Below are positions 26,028 through 39,400 of a stretch of DNA of 64,000 nucleotides, one piece after another (position 1 is the first letter of the stretch; each line of letters starts with the position of its first letter). The stretch lies in assembly GCA_024362935.1 (NCBI GenBank), contig JANCRA010000003.1, positions 50,691,844 through 50,755,843 of the forward strand, read 5' to 3'. This stretch comes from Setophaga petechia (taxonomy: Eukaryota; Chordata; Aves; Passeriformes; Parulidae). Below the pieces are notes generated by a model. The model was not told where the DNA came from. It saw nothing but the letters and a program-made list of their open reading frames with translations, and made no database searches. The position numbers and the translations under genes are program-made.

Positions 26028-29000
26028 CTCCTCATCAATCCTATGGCAGGACAAACTAACTCTCTACCTGTGTCTTTGTCTCTTCATGAATTAAAGTTGT
26101 ATTAGGTATCATAGGTAAGTTCCTAACATTCTCTAGGCAAAAAAGTTACACTGAATCTCTTTCTCTCCAAACAACAGGAATTTTACTATCTTGGATTTCA
26201 ATTTAACTTTCATAGCCCTTTGAATATCCTTACCAGTTGCAAAGGGCATTTTTATAGTTTCCCTTATCTACTTATATTGGCACACACAAAGTAATATATT
26301 CAGCACACATCAGATTTGACAAGAAAACATACTTGAATGTTTTAGGTTTTTCAGGATTCTTCAATGGATTTTGGATATAATTTGTCTCAATCGATTGTGT
26401 CAATCCAATCTAGCTTCCTAGCTTTGGGAGTTGAGAAAACAACCTTCCAAAGCCTAAAGAAATATATCTTTTTAAAATTTGTGAGATCTGAAAGGAGAAG
26501 GGTGGGTGGTCTGAGCCCTTCAGAAGGTCTGTGATCCTTTGACCCATTAGACCATTAGTTCACCTAACCCAACCAATAGCTATTCGAGTCTAAGGGTTTA
26601 AAGAAAGGTGGCAATAAAAATAAATTACTAAACAAAAGGAATAAAAATAAGCAGTTCAAGGGGTTTTTTTTCCTCCTGTGAAATCTCAAAAGTTTATAGG
26701 TTGCTCCATTCTATCTATTCAGTCAAGATACCTACTTGATCTTGCCAAGAAAAAGTAAGATTGAACTACCATGGGTGCCCAACTCCAGAAACAGGGTAAA
26801 TTACTGACATTAAGTCTGTGCCGTGTGTGCTGCTCCTCAGTTTGATGTTTAGCCACTGCCTCCTGTTCAGACCCAGGGGTTTTGCATACAGAAGCAGCAA
26901 ATCCTACTTAATAATCATTGAACTGCACACACCAAGATTGCTGGGACAGAGCAGAAGTCACACATGGATGCCCTGGGTGGAGCTGCCCATTTCACATCTC
27001 CCAGCTCCAGCCCCTCACAGAACAAATTGTAGCTCTCAGACTTTTGGCCATGGGGCTCTAAAAAGTCAGGATCTCGTGTAACTTGTTGATTCCTTGCAAC
27101 TGAAAACATTGAGGAAAAGCCATACATCACCCTGGGTCTTGCTTATCATCAGGTTTAGCCCCCTGAGATGTTTGATCTTCCTTTTTCTTTTATTTCAAAG
27201 AGCACTCTCTAAACATCTTCATAACAGCAAGCAGAAGCAGACAGCATGTGGAAAACAAGAATATCCTCCTAATACAAAAACCATTAGACAGCACTTGCTC
27301 TCTATTTGAAAACCAGAAATCAGATGATTTTCCTGTGAAATAGCAAACATCCACAGTGGTGTCTTTCCTGTGGTTTTGAGGCTGGGGAAAGACTCCCAAG
27401 TCTGATTATAAATAAAGTATAGATGCTAAGGAAAATATATAATGGCTGAAGCATTGGACTGGAGATTCTGCCAATGTTTTCAGATGTTCTTCATGCTTTT
27501 GGGTCTCTCTGCTCTTAATCTCTCTGCTAAACCCTTAGTTCCTCTGTGCAGATTGGATATCTTAATTGTCTTTGTTTGTCTTCTAAGTACCCAGTGAGGG
27601 AATATATCTTAATATGTGTTTGTAAAGCACTTTGCACAAGAAAGTACTAAAAAACACAGCCTGAGTATTGCACTGAGTATTCTCACCAGCACTGATTTCC
27701 CCCACTTTCAATTCCTCATTTTTAGTAGTTTGTGGCATTTTCCCAGTTGCTAGATAAGAGGCTGATAAGGGTTGCTGAGATCCCAGAGTGAACAACTGAA
27801 TTAATGACAATGCTGCCCATGAACAGGGAGCCTTCTGCCATGTCTCCACAGGGATGGCACAAACAGACAGAGCCCTGTGCCTACCACCAGCTCAGCCATG
27901 GAAAAGATACAGCAGAAACACCCAAGGATGGTGTTGGCTCTGGTGATGGTAGCAATGGGCTGCATTTCACCTACCCTGGCACTAAAGACATTTCCAAATT
28001 GCCTTCATCTCTAATTTATAGCCACAGCCACACAGTGGCTTTATTTAGAAGATGGAGACCTGAAATATGAGCCTCCAGCTGTTCTCTGCTCCCCTTTGGA
28101 TCCAGAATGGATCCAAGCACCACAGCTTATTTCCCTGAGTGTAGCCATAGGACTCCCCACATTTCCTAGGTTGTCTGGTCATTTTTTGGAGAGTCTCATT
28201 GCTATAATTCTTTTTTACAGCTGGATTCAGGCCTGGAAAAAAAGCCCTGAGCTTCACGCCAAGATAAAATATTACAAAAAATAAACTAAGTGTTGTCTGC
28301 CCACTGAATCTATTCCAGTGGTCCTTTACTTAATAAAATGGGCTTAATTGGTGTCAGTGGGTGTTATCCCAGCAATGAAGGCAGGACTGGGCTTACATAG
28401 TCAATAATTGCTTAAAACCTCATTCTTGATGAATAATAATCAGTGCTATGAGGACTGAGATTCCAAAGGTATGAAAAAAAATGTTAATCACCTGAGTAAG
28501 AGATTGCAATAAAAGTGTGAACAAAACTGGATTGTAGGATATACTTGGAGAAGATTTGATAAACAGCCATATAGAAACATTCTGGATATAGCAGAAGCAC
28601 CCGTAGATAGGGGTAAAACTTGAGATGCAGTATTGCTAATTATTGCTAAGCACCAGTACCACTGTTTCCCAAAGCAGACATTCTTAACAGTTCTCTTATC
28701 CAGTGATTCCTTTAGTGAATTCTGAAGGTAATCAAGCACATCTAAGCATTTAATTGAAGCAAACAAACTCAACTGCACTGACCGCAAGCCTGAAAAAAAT
28801 ATTCTGAAATAACATTGGGAACCCTGAGTCCAGGACAGGAGAAGTAGTGGATCCTAAGCCTGAAGATGAGGTCAGTCCCTCCTCGTTTCCTCTCCAGATA
28901 CAGCAGGGGGTTCCCTGCCCATCCTTTCCCTGGATAAGTGACAGTCCCTGCACTGACAAGGAGAGGCACGATCCACCCAGTCCCTTCCCAGTTTGATTTC

Positions 29001-30000
29001 ATGGCAAACTACTGGAAAACTACATAGGGGACTCCATAACAACAGAAATACTGAAAAATAAAATCCTCTCACGACTTGTCTCATTGCAGTTGTTCATTTT
29101 TCCCTTGTGTAATTTTGAAGGCTGTTAAATTCTGCTTTTGCATCTACAGTAAGTGGCTGTGATACCACAGCAATGGCAGGTTTTTATTAGCTGGGCTGAC
29201 ATCTGAGGTTAGGAGGAATTCACATTCCCTTTCTCTAAAGAGGAAGCTCTCATTCACCTACTTTTAAAAGACTTTTATTACGTCTTACAATAAATCTACT
29301 GAATACCTACACTGGATTTATCTGCTTCTCATAACATGAAATGCATTCAAAATCTAAAATCTGACATTTTTAAATCATCTGTATGGAACACAGTCTCCCT
29401 TATTTTTCCAGACTCAAGCCATCTAAAGCTGATCATGAAACCTTGATGGAGATCAGTCCAGTGAAGGTTGCAGATTTCAACTGCTATTTTTAATTTTAGC
29501 ATTTTAATATATTAAAATCTTCCAAAGAATACATAACGTATGTATTATAAACCCTTTCATTTAAGAGCTTTTTTGAAATTTAATTTTATCCCTGAAAATT
29601 TATCCCTGATTTTGACATCAGATGCCAAAATCAACTAAATCCAAATGTTAAAGTCACAACACAATAGTTTGCCTTCCCAGAATTGCTATTTTCTTCAAAT
29701 AGAACAGATCACCCCTATCTTCCTGTGGTTATAGACCAAAAAATAGTGTGTTGAGGCAGGCTTTGACGAATCCATCCCCTGGTCATTAGGAAGGACTGAT
29801 TGTTTCTGAATACCCACAGAGGAGGCACATTCTCTGTACCTGGAGGCTTGTTTGTCTTCAGCCTCAGTGATTACAAAAGTATAATTAATGGTTAATTCTG
29901 AAGCCTCTGTCAGTAACTCCGGCTACATCATAATTCACTTTATTCAATCTGACCCTCTCCTTAGTTTAAGTTGTTCTCTGGGATATTCTGCTGTTGCTGG

Positions 30001-30040
30001 GTAAATAGCTGCAGTGAGGGGTAAATAGCTGCAGTGAGGG
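30001..30040 (+). repeat. Perfect 20-bp tandem duplication
   Basis: The unit 'gtaaatagctgcagtgaggg' occurs twice back to back with no mismatch, which suggests a recent slippage or duplication event. Confidence 0.95.
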
Positions 30041-30239
30041 GAAAAATGGGGTTTGCATATTTAATTTCATGTCTTTGCTTCAAATTTTTGTACATGTTCC
30101 ATTTATGATGGGGTAGGAGGGATAGCTCAAGTGTTCAGCACCAGCTCGACAGTCGTGACCACTGCAAGAGATGAAATGTGCAGCCAGAGACTGATGCTGT
30201 CCACATCACAGGAGGTGGAGAACATTCCTTTCCCACATG

Positions 30240-30360
30240 GAATTTGAATTCAATATATTTGAATATTTATTTGAAATATTTATTCAATTTACTTGAATAT
30301 ATCTGAATATTTGAATTCAATGTTTGAGATATTCAAATTCAGTATTTGAGATATTCATTG
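30240..30360. repeat. AT-rich degenerate repeat with a 22-bp tandem pair
   Basis: A run of 'ttgaat', 'attcaa' and 'gaatat' blocks on both strands gives many small inverted repeats. At its right end a 22-bp unit is duplicated (30315-30336 and 30337-30358) with three differences; both copies contain 'tttgagatattca'. Confidence 0.8.
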
Positions 30361-31222
30361 CTTGGTCATGGAAGACTAAAATGAGGGAGGTGGGAGGCTG
30401 AAGGGGGGTTCTGGTACTTTGTCCCCCAGGTGTCTGCAGCCAAATTGGTACCCAACCTTTCCTTATTAAAATTGTGTTGTGTTTAGTTTTGGGAAAAAGT
30501 AAATAAGACACTAGAAATTATTGCTTTACGTGAACCCATACCTTAGAAAAAATCATATAAGGTTATAACTAATAAACCAACAAAATGCTTGAAATGATTG
30601 TAGCAGAGTTCTGTGTGCTGCAAGAGATCAGTTCACACTGGGTGAAAAGCTAACAGCACGTCTTTTTTGGGGGGAGAGAGTAAGAAATTGCCTTTAAGTA
30701 CCCAAAGATGTTCCAGACAGCACTCTCAAAGGACACCTGTGTGTCAAATGCCCATCTCCAGATGTGGAAATGTGGTCACTGGAGAACAGACCAGTCAAGA
30801 TGCAGAAAAACAGATTTAGGAAAAACACCCAACCAAATGAAAAAATTGCAAATCAAGAGAAGCATTTGCACTTCTAGTTAACACCATTCTCAAAAAGTAA
30901 GTGTTACAGGATTTGGTTATTTTCCCCCCTTTCTATTTTAATTAAAAATATCACAAGCTGAGCATGTCCGTGTTTGGTTGTTTGGGAATTTGGTGGCCCT
31001 CTCTCTCTCTGGCCCCACATAAATTTGATTTGCCTGTAGCAGATCTGGGACAAATTTTGCTGTGATGTAACACTTCATGCCAAGCAACTCAGTTTATGTC
31101 AGATCCTTCCTTACTGCAAACTGGGAGACTCCAGAATCAAGGAGGCACTGGGCAAGGCAAGGTGGGTGAGAGCCAAGGTATCCCAGGACAGCTCTGAGGC
31201 CAAGCAGGGGACAGACACAGAC

Positions 31223-31565
31223 ACTCTGGGCAGTGGCAGGCTGTGCACAGCCGCATTCCCAGGCTCTGGAAAGCAAAACAAACACGGCCCAAATGCTGTG
31301 GAACAATCCTGGGCCCGTAAGTCCAGGCTGAATGAAACAGAGCTCAGTGCAAACACAGTCCAAAGGCAGTGGAAAGCAAACTTAGGCAAATAAACTCCAG
31401 GCTCTGTGAAACAGAGCACAGATAGATACACTCCAAGCACAAGTAGGAAAGCAAACAGAGACAAATATAGTCTAAACTTAATGAAGCAGATACATGAAAC
31501 AGAAGCTGTCTCACTCTCCAAGCAAAATCCAAGTAACTTAGTCCAAAATCACTAAGCTGAAACAT
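31223..31565 (+). repeat. Degenerate minisatellite, period about 37 bp
   Basis: Successive units begin with a 'S-TCCA-RGC' type head. They start at 31321 (37 bp), 31358 (37 bp), 31395 (36 bp), 31431 (39 bp) and 31470. Looser units precede these at 31257 and 31288, and others follow near 31516 and 31541. Most units also carry a 'TGAAACAGAGC' or 'GGAAAGCAAAC' middle; these two types alternate in the best-preserved units, hinting at a roughly 73-bp higher-order dimer. Unit lengths vary and are not all multiples of three, so it is not a coding repeat. A minus-strand open frame through it (31111-31521) shows a matching 12-residue rhythm only as a by-product. Confidence 0.75.
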
Positions 31566-31787
31566 TTGTGGCTCTCTTACAGGCAAGCTGGAGTGTTAAC
31601 CTTCCCTCCTCATATCCTTCATGCCTTCCACTCACATTCAGTGTGGGAGGCTTATTCTCCATCCCTCAATGGCCCACAGTAACTTCTGTAGATCAAAAGC
31701 TTTCCAATTTTTGGATGCCTTCAAAAAAATGTGAAGACTTGCAGTGTTTCAATGCAACATTCAATAGGGCAAGAACACCTTACTAAA

Positions 31788-31904
31788 ATACATATATATA
31801 CACATATATACATATATATATATGTATATGTGTATATATATGTATTTATGTATATATATGTATATGTGTATATATAAACATATATGTATGTATGTGTGTA
31901 TGTA
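31788..31904. repeat. TA/TG/CA alternating array, self-complementary
   Basis: About 117 bp of alternating purine-pyrimidine DNA made of TATA, TACA and TATG blocks. The first part (31788-31830) carries 'catatata' and 'cacatatatacat' blocks. The second part carries their complements ('atgtatatgtgtatatatatg'), so the array can pair with itself. This makes it prone to cruciform or Z-type structure and to length change. Confidence 0.9.
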
Positions 31905-33689
31905 CAGTTTCTTTTGGATACTTATAAAGTAGCTTCCAAAGGAATGAAATAAAGGAAATAGTGATTAGATAGCAATCAACACATATATTTTAAAAAAATG
32001 AAAACCAGAGAGAAAGGGAAGCTAAGAGCATCAGAGACATTTCTTGACCTGAGAGAAATGGGACTAACATGAAAAAAAAATTCTGAAGTGTTTCAGAAAC
32101 TGAGAAAGCTTCCAATGGTTAATTTTTTTTAAAGAAGATAACATGGTTAGTGATGGAGAGCAGGTAAACACTTAGTAAATACTGGAATAAGAAAGGCTAA
32201 AGTACTTTTCTCACTTGAACATGGCAAAGTACTTCCCACTCTGATAGTAACTGTAAAGGAGGGTAAAAAACATCAATTACTGATAAGTACTTTAAACCTG
32301 GCAGGCCGTAGATTTTGTCCCAAACAGTCCAAAAGACCTGTCTGAAGAAAATCCCTGGCACATTTTTGATGTCTCTTGGAAGACCAGGAAGATTCCCATG
32401 AAACAGAAGAGCACTATGTTTAAAAAGGGCAGGCAGGATGACACAGGCAGCACCAGGTCAGTGAGGCTGACCTAGGTCGTGGGGGAAAGAATGATTCACT
32501 TGCTGCAGGAGTCAACTATAAAGAGAGGAAAGAGAATTCTTGTCATTCAGTGTGTTTAACAGGAAACAGGTTGTGTCAGACAAACCTGATTTCATTCTCA
32601 GTGTAGATTGCTAGAATTCTGCAGATGTGATGTACAGTACAACACTGTGGTGTAAAAATAGTGCTACGTGATGGCAAAAAAGTACATGGTAAAGGCATTA
32701 AGAATGAGGTGAGTGCTTTTTTTAAAAACCCATCAGTGGGGAATCACAATTGGCTTGATGGCATTTTAGGGTATTCCCCCAAATCAAAGCTGTTCAGTGT
32801 TTTTATCAATGTTTTTAAATAATTTTAACACATGTTAAAATTAAAACAAAGCAAATGCAGCCACCTTATATCACCAATAAAGGCTTACAGAATAAAATGA
32901 AGGTCATTTGCACTGAAAAACTCCAGGGCAAGAGTTAATTGTGCTCTTTTGATCCATTAAAACATTACATCTGTATGATTCTATAGTAGGCAAACCTGTG
33001 ACCTGTAATAAGGTAAGCAGGGAGGGAAAAGAGAATAAATGGCTGGGACATGAACCCCACTCATGTTCCTGTCTGGGCCAGCCCTCCCAGGAGTCAGAGC
33101 CATTGGTAGAACTCCTAGAGAGGTGTAACATCCTGCCTTAAGGCTCAGTAGCCCTTACACAGTGGCAGAAGTACCATGCCACTAAAAACACCCATTGTTT
33201 TACATGCAACTCAATTACCAGCTTCATCTACCTTCAGGAGTCCCCTCCCATGCTCACTTTGCCAGTTTCCACTGGATTCAGAATGTTTTAGCTGCTCTGA
33301 AGTAGCAGAGTAAATGCAGTCTATCCTAAGGGATCTATTCTGCCTTTCACCTACTAGAGCAAAAGGAATGCTAAGCCAAAGCAACTAAAAACCATCAATT
33401 TTCCCAAATAATGATGACAATGATGATAGTAACAACAACAACATTTTAGTGCTTTCTAATATTTTCTAAGTTAGCTAGATACCATTTTCCTTATTCCAGG
33501 AGGTGTTTGAGCAGAAACTTTGAAGGAAATTTATTTTCTACTTCAACTTTTATTACTTGCAGTCTCTTTTTTCATGCAGCTCCTGGCCACCGCTTCCTTT
33601 TTCTTTGCAAGTGCTCTGTTCATATTTTGCATTCAAGTTATGTGGCAAACTGAAAAAAAAAAAAGAAAAAGTTTTATTAGCTTAAAGTT

Positions 33690-33900
33690 ATAACTATAAT
33701 GCAAATCATATAGTACTTGATAATGTGTGATAAGCCAGGTCCTCAGCTGATAGAAACTGGGACAGCTTCACTCCTGAGCTGTGTCATTTATATGCACTGA
33801 AAGATGGACCCATCAATGAAAATTAAAAGGCAATGCTGCTTGTTTTATATTAATAATCAGCTTGCTTTGGTTTTCTCTTAAAATAATCATTAGCTAGCAC
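33690..33900. promoter_or_regulatory. Candidate regulatory stretch with octamer word
   Basis: Unique AT-rich DNA containing the POU octamer word 'atgcaaat' (near 33699), 'tttatatgcac', 'ttaataatcagc' and 'aataatcattagctagc'. Individual words of this kind occur often by chance. Confidence 0.18.
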
Positions 33901-34297
33901 ACAATTTTGTTTCCTCTACATAAGAAAATACAATAGAAAAAGAAATCTGGTAGCTGGCAGCAGAGCTACTAACACAGATATACAACTCAAGGTTTGTTGA
34001 CTGAGTATCTTTACATTCATTGACTAATCTTCCCTTTTCATCTCCCTGCATAAATACAGGATGGCTGAATGATCTAGATAATGGGAAATACATTTCATAA
34101 TCTCTCATAAAAAGTGTGGAAAACATATTCCCTTTTGTATAATCCAAAAGCCTGGGTTTTATTGAAAACAGAGAAAAAGAATTGCTAACTTCCTCCTTAT
34201 GGCAAAAGGCATCTTAGACATTAATCTTCAAGTTAGAGAAAAATCAGTGCAATGGATGCCCCAGTGAATTTTCCAGGTGAGTTCCTGCCTATGCAGT

Positions 34298-34370
34298 CAA
34301 TTGTCACATACAAACAATATTCACATAGAATTGCCAAATACAAACAATATTCACACACAATTGTCAACTA
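34298..34370 (+). repeat. 30-bp tandem repeat, 2.4 copies
   Basis: Units at 34298-34327, 34328-34357 and a partial one at 34358-34370. They share 'aattg' heads and 'aatacaaacaatattcaca' type bodies with a few substitutions. Confidence 0.9.
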
Positions 34371-34632
34371 AGGCACATATTGCTCCCAGCCTTGTATTCT
34401 CAAAAAACAACAATGAAGGAAAAAATTTCACAACTTCTCCATGCTCACTTGTCTCACACATTTTGTATTTGATCTTAACTTCATATTTATGAACTATAAT
34501 GATAAATAATCCTTTTATGGACACGTTGGAGTTTCATTAGAAAGGGGAGAACAACTGGAAGAATTACCTCTTACATATTACAATCAGACCTCAGGGCTCA
34601 AACTTGTTAAGCACAAATGCAGAATTTCACAA

Positions 34633-34698
34633 AGGTAAAAGGTAAAAGATTGTAAGGATGAGGTAAAAGGTAAAAGATGAGGTAAAGGTAAAGGATGA
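34633..34698 (+). repeat. GGTAAA(A) tandem repeat cluster
   Basis: Six 'ggtaaa' or 'ggtaaaa' units occur in pairs, separated by 'gat' or 'gatgag' links. It is a young-looking purine-rich tandem cluster. Confidence 0.85.
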
Positions 34699-36370
34699 GC
34701 TCTTTTATGGCTTTTCTTGTCATGGGGGCCACCTACCAAGTTTTGTGTGTCAAAACTCTAGAGCTTTCTATTGAGACTATTTCATGAGGCCAAAATATGG
34801 AGACAGAGTCTCCTGTCCAGGATTAGGACACTTCCCAGGAGAAAAGTGGCCTATAATTCAGTGAATTCCCATCCAACAACTATTCATTATGAGCTGTGGG
34901 AACCAGTGCAGGAGCAGGAACCTGTGTTGGTGCTGATCACTGACAATGCAGGACTCACTTTCACCACTGGCATGCCTTCTCTTGGCTTATCTAGTCCAGA
35001 AAATCCATCAGGCTTTTCTGCAGGGCAGAATGGCTTCAACAGAAGGGATAAAACTGCTCCAAGTGTGGTTTAGTGGTTAGGGGATCTTCAGAGCTCTTTG
35101 GCCATATGGGCCTGAAATCCAGCAAAGAGAGCAGGGAATGGCCTGTTCATATTCTGGGGTTGTGAACATGGCCTGAAAGGGTTTGGCAGCACTTTCTTGG
35201 CTATACTTTAAAAGAAAGGAATGATCTCCGTGGTAGTTTCCAAGAAAATGACATAAGTACCTTATTCCCGGAAAGGTTTCAGGGAAATACCTCGCTGCAG
35301 CTCCCAGGCAAGCACTTAAATGCAGGAGAAGGAGCTGCAGAGTTGAAGTCATTTCCTGCTGACCAGCAAAGGAGTCTCTCTGCTCAGGGATCTCACCACC
35401 ATGAGGCCCAGGCTGAGGCAGCTCACTTTCCTCACTCGTTTTACAAGGAGCAGGGATGCCTAATTCAAAGTCCTGGGCCACAGACTCAAAATTAGATGCA
35501 TAAAATCAGCCTAAAAATAGAATCAAATAAACCAGCAAGCTCCAAAATCTGAAGGACCTGGCTCTGAGGAGGAAGACACCCAGATACAAACAAGGGACTA
35601 TATTCAGGAAATGCACCAGCAAAGGTGTAACTGAGTGCACAATTTGAGATGAACAAAGGGTGCTGAATTTTGGAGAGCTCAGAAATGCAAAGAACACAGG
35701 CAGAAGTGTCAGAGCAAGTCTATGCTCCATTCCCATGGGGCATATTATCACCATCTGGGAGATGATTGATATTTATTTGTCTAGCTTATGCACACACACA
35801 GGCACTGCATTTTAGATGGAGTCTCTCAAGTTAAATAGCAAAACGAACAATAAGACAACCTGCTGACAACTCCAGCTCAGACTAAAAGAATCAGTCAGGA
35901 ATCTCACAGCTTAGAAGTAACTCAAAACAGTTATTCCCCCACACATTTTCACTTCAGTGATAAAATGGTGTGTTTCTCTGTTTATAAACTACTTAACTTG
36001 GTGGGGATGTGGCGCACTTTCATTCAGAAGACTCCGAGTGCATCAGGCAAAGAGAGAGGCTCCATACATTATCTGGGAAAAAGAAGGGTCAGACTGAGCC
36101 CCTGTTTTGACCTTCATGTTTTTGGTCCCACTTAAACCAAAGGAGTTTGTCCCACAAAATTTTGCAGCAGCTGTGAGGTTCTGTAGTTAGTTTATATAAG
36201 CTTTGCTGAGTTTATGCTTGGAGAGTGCTGAGTGGTTAGGGGGACACTACATACTAAACCCTTGCCTCTTTAGGGAAAAAATGTATTAAGCTGTCATTTT
36301 TGTGTGCATAAATAGGAAATGTTGAATCAACTTCTGGCTTTCTAGACATCTAATTTGTTTTTCAGCTGTC

Positions 36371-36415
36371 CATTCTCTTTTTCTTTTTTTTTCCTTTTTT
36401 TTTTTTTTTTTTTTT
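36371..36415. repeat. T-rich tract ending in T21
   Basis: Interrupted T runs from 36377, then 21 uninterrupted T (36395-36415). Confidence 0.95.
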
Positions 36416-39400
36416 GAGGTTTAAGAATTTTCTTGGGAACTTTGGACATTTGCAGGAAGCCACTGAAATGCCATTCTGCCCATTTACTTGGGAGCAAATA
36501 CAGATGGCACCCACATGTAAAGAAACTGGGAGACACAAAGTTTTGTGGGAACCTACTCCTCTTCTGCTTGCCAAAAGCAAGCAAAATGTTACTCATCAGA
36601 ACTTGAACCGGAATTATTATATAAAATTATGTCTCTTGCCTGCTAACTTCTGTTTCCAAGAGTCACAAAACAAGAAACTATATCATCATGTTTTCTAATG
36701 CCTTGTTCATGCTTATTTCCACAGCTGCCTTTAGACCTGTCTCAATCCTGGATTCCAGATGCTGACCAGGAGAGACACGTTGGAAAGTACCAGGACTTCT
36801 CTGAGAAATCCTAGTCCATCTCCATCAGTAAATACCACTTTTAGACAACAGATTACCCTGCAGCTCCAGCATCCGACAGAGATGGTGGGATGAGTTCTCT
36901 GCTGCCAACCACACTGAGGAGCCTTTTAAAGTACCACAAACATCCACCCAAATCCCACAATCCAAACCAGACACAGAGCTCTGTGTAGCTCCCTGGTGTG
37001 CTGCAAATGACTGAGCAGGGCACGAGGCAATGCAGAGCTGTCTCAGTGGGCAAAATATTCCATTTTATGCTGGTGTAACTGCAGCTTTTTTCATCTGAGT
37101 TGCACTTGAATAAAGTCAGGCTAATGCAGTGGTGAGGCAGATCTGGTACTTCTACTGTGCTTTGTATCTATGATTACAGCCTAAAAGATCTGCTTCAAGT
37201 AAAAAAAGATGTTTTGATTACATATGCCAGCACAGGAAACCACCATTTTTTTTTCTCATGGGTGGCAATTATTTCATTCTTGGAGGCTGCTGCTATGCAC
37301 CTATCCAAATGAATATATAGCATTTAAATATCAGCAGTGACTCACGGACCACTAACAACTACAGAACCCCAGATGATGAAAAGCTGGAAACATGTATTTT
37401 TACAGATCCTTTTTGTGGTTGGTATCTTTAATAATGGCAAATTATTTACCCTTGTCTCTTAAGGGTAAAACAGTAAAGACTCCCATCTGTTACAGGGTTG
37501 ATCCAGCTTGTTCTCGACTTTTTTGAGTCAGTTTATTATCATCTGGGAGTAGTTCTGCACCTAGATGTTCTTCTTGTCCTCTTTTTCTCTTGTTTTGGGA
37601 AGACAGCACAAAAAAAAAAGTCTTAACTGGAATGGGGCCTAAGTGCTTGTTGACTTTTTTTTCATGTAGGAATAGTTCTTTCAAGAATGGTTAGGTCCTA
37701 AGCAAAGGCTTCAGACACTTCCTTCTTTTTCTATCTTAATTTTTTTTCTCTCTAAAATTTTAACAGCTTGGGAAAACTGGGAAAATTGGAAACCTGTACG
37801 TAGAAGATTTAAACTAAATCAGAATCCAGCCTTTCTTGCCCAATCATTCACCTTCCACTTTTGTTTTTACAAGGCATGCAATTTTGGCTTTCCAAATGTA
37901 TGAAACGAGCAACTTTGTCAAATTCCACCAGGTAGCATGACTGACCCCCAAGAAGGCTTCATTTTAGCCTTGGAAAACAAGAATCCACTTTCTCTACCAC
38001 CAGTAGCCTCTGCCAGGTAGATTTTAGCTTGGACATGCTTCCCACCACCATCAGTTTGTTTTTTTCCTGAAACAAACTGCCCCAGCAGCTTAACCCAATG
38101 CCACCAATGTCTGCAAAGTTGGGATTATTTTCACAGGAGCAGATGTGTGGTAGAAAGTAGGTAAAGGAGAATGAAGAGATGAAAGAGTTGGATGGGGAAG
38201 GCAAATGGGAGGATGTGAAAAAAATTTATGAGGGTAATAGAGGCCTCCTCACAGTGAGAAGAAATGGGAGATGAGTCTGGTCAATTGATTTTTGCACCAA
38301 AAAAAAGAAAAAAAGAGTAATTTGCATAGACTAAGTTTATTGAATTCTTCAGTAATAGTTTGGAACAGCACCTGTGAGGAATTTCTGAATGAACACGTGT
38401 GTGTTTCTTTAAAAACATCAACCTGTTCATTCCTCTATTCTTTATCTCTGAATTCTCATCAGCTGCATCCTTTCTTCACATTTGCCATTTCAAAGTTACA
38501 ATGGTTCAAACGAATGTCCTGCCCTGTTAGACTGCTAAATATCCAACTGCAGAGAGCAAAGCTTCTCTGCCTGAACCTGAGAGCCAAGACAGGTACGTGG
38601 ATGTCTCAGCCACAGCTCTGGTTCAGGGCCAGCCAGCTGTTTGAACTGACAGAGAATCAAGCTATCATTTCCCAAACCACAAACATACTACATCTTATTC
38701 AGAGTGAAATAAGAGACGTGTTTCCTTTTGACAGTTTGGGCAACAGGTGGAGAAAATTACAGTGTCACACTAAGCATTTTCCTTTGGGCTGTTACACACT
38801 GTCTGTGCTCTTGCAGCTTTTGTGAACACTATCAACATGGAATTTCTCTTATTAACCATGAAGAACACAAGCTTTACATGCAAAAACAGAAGCCTTGACT
38901 CTCCTTGTGTGGAGCAATTGCACATGCTATCTTAGTACCCATTCCAGATTTTACCCACTTTCCATTTTCCAATTCCTGGGGCGCTTTGGAGATGAAAGAC
39001 TGAAAAACACTGCAGAGTTTAGATGATGGAGACTGGTCTTAAAGCATGTAGGCAGCAAACAAAATAAAAATATCATAGGCTGGCCTTAAAGAGGTAGGCA
39101 GAAAACTGCATCCTGCTAACAGAAGAATGTCCGTGAGCAACTGGTAAGAATGTCTGTCTTGTTCCAAAGTTTACCTACTTTCTTAAAAATAAAAGAAACA
39201 AAATCTGCAGCTTGAAGAAAACACCAGAAACAACAAAACTTCATCGATATGGGCCAGGCAACAGTACAGGGTGAGAATCTAGCCCACAAAATTGTTAACT
39301 TAATCAAGTATTTGCTCATTATTAAAATGATGCTGTCTCACTGCTACTGCTCCAGTTCCTTCTGGTCTCATCAAAATCTCACAAGATATTTCCACAAGAA

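Larger units (their letters stand above)
16033..31222. other. Non-coding unique DNA
   Basis: Mostly unique AT-rich DNA. Frames are 151 codons at most (16211-16666, plus) or 132 (24693-25091, minus), without domains. It holds the (ATATT)n, (AT)n and AT-rich repeats, one MIR-like relic and the 20-bp duplication. Long stretches such as 17200-18250, 19260-20780 and 25800-26800 hold nothing I can name. Confidence 0.7.

Noticed and set aside
31111..31521. 136-codon minus-strand frame with a 12-residue rhythm, considered as a repeat protein
   Set aside because: The rhythm comes from the 37-bp minisatellite. Unit lengths of 36, 37 and 39 bp would break a true coding repeat.
32975..32990. 'gtatgattctat' as the octamer repeat that ends avian CR1 elements
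   Set aside because: A single short match with no upstream CR1 body and no repeat of the octamer.
38292..38825. 177-codon open frame
   Set aside because: Starts in an A-rich low-complexity stretch and shows no family signature.
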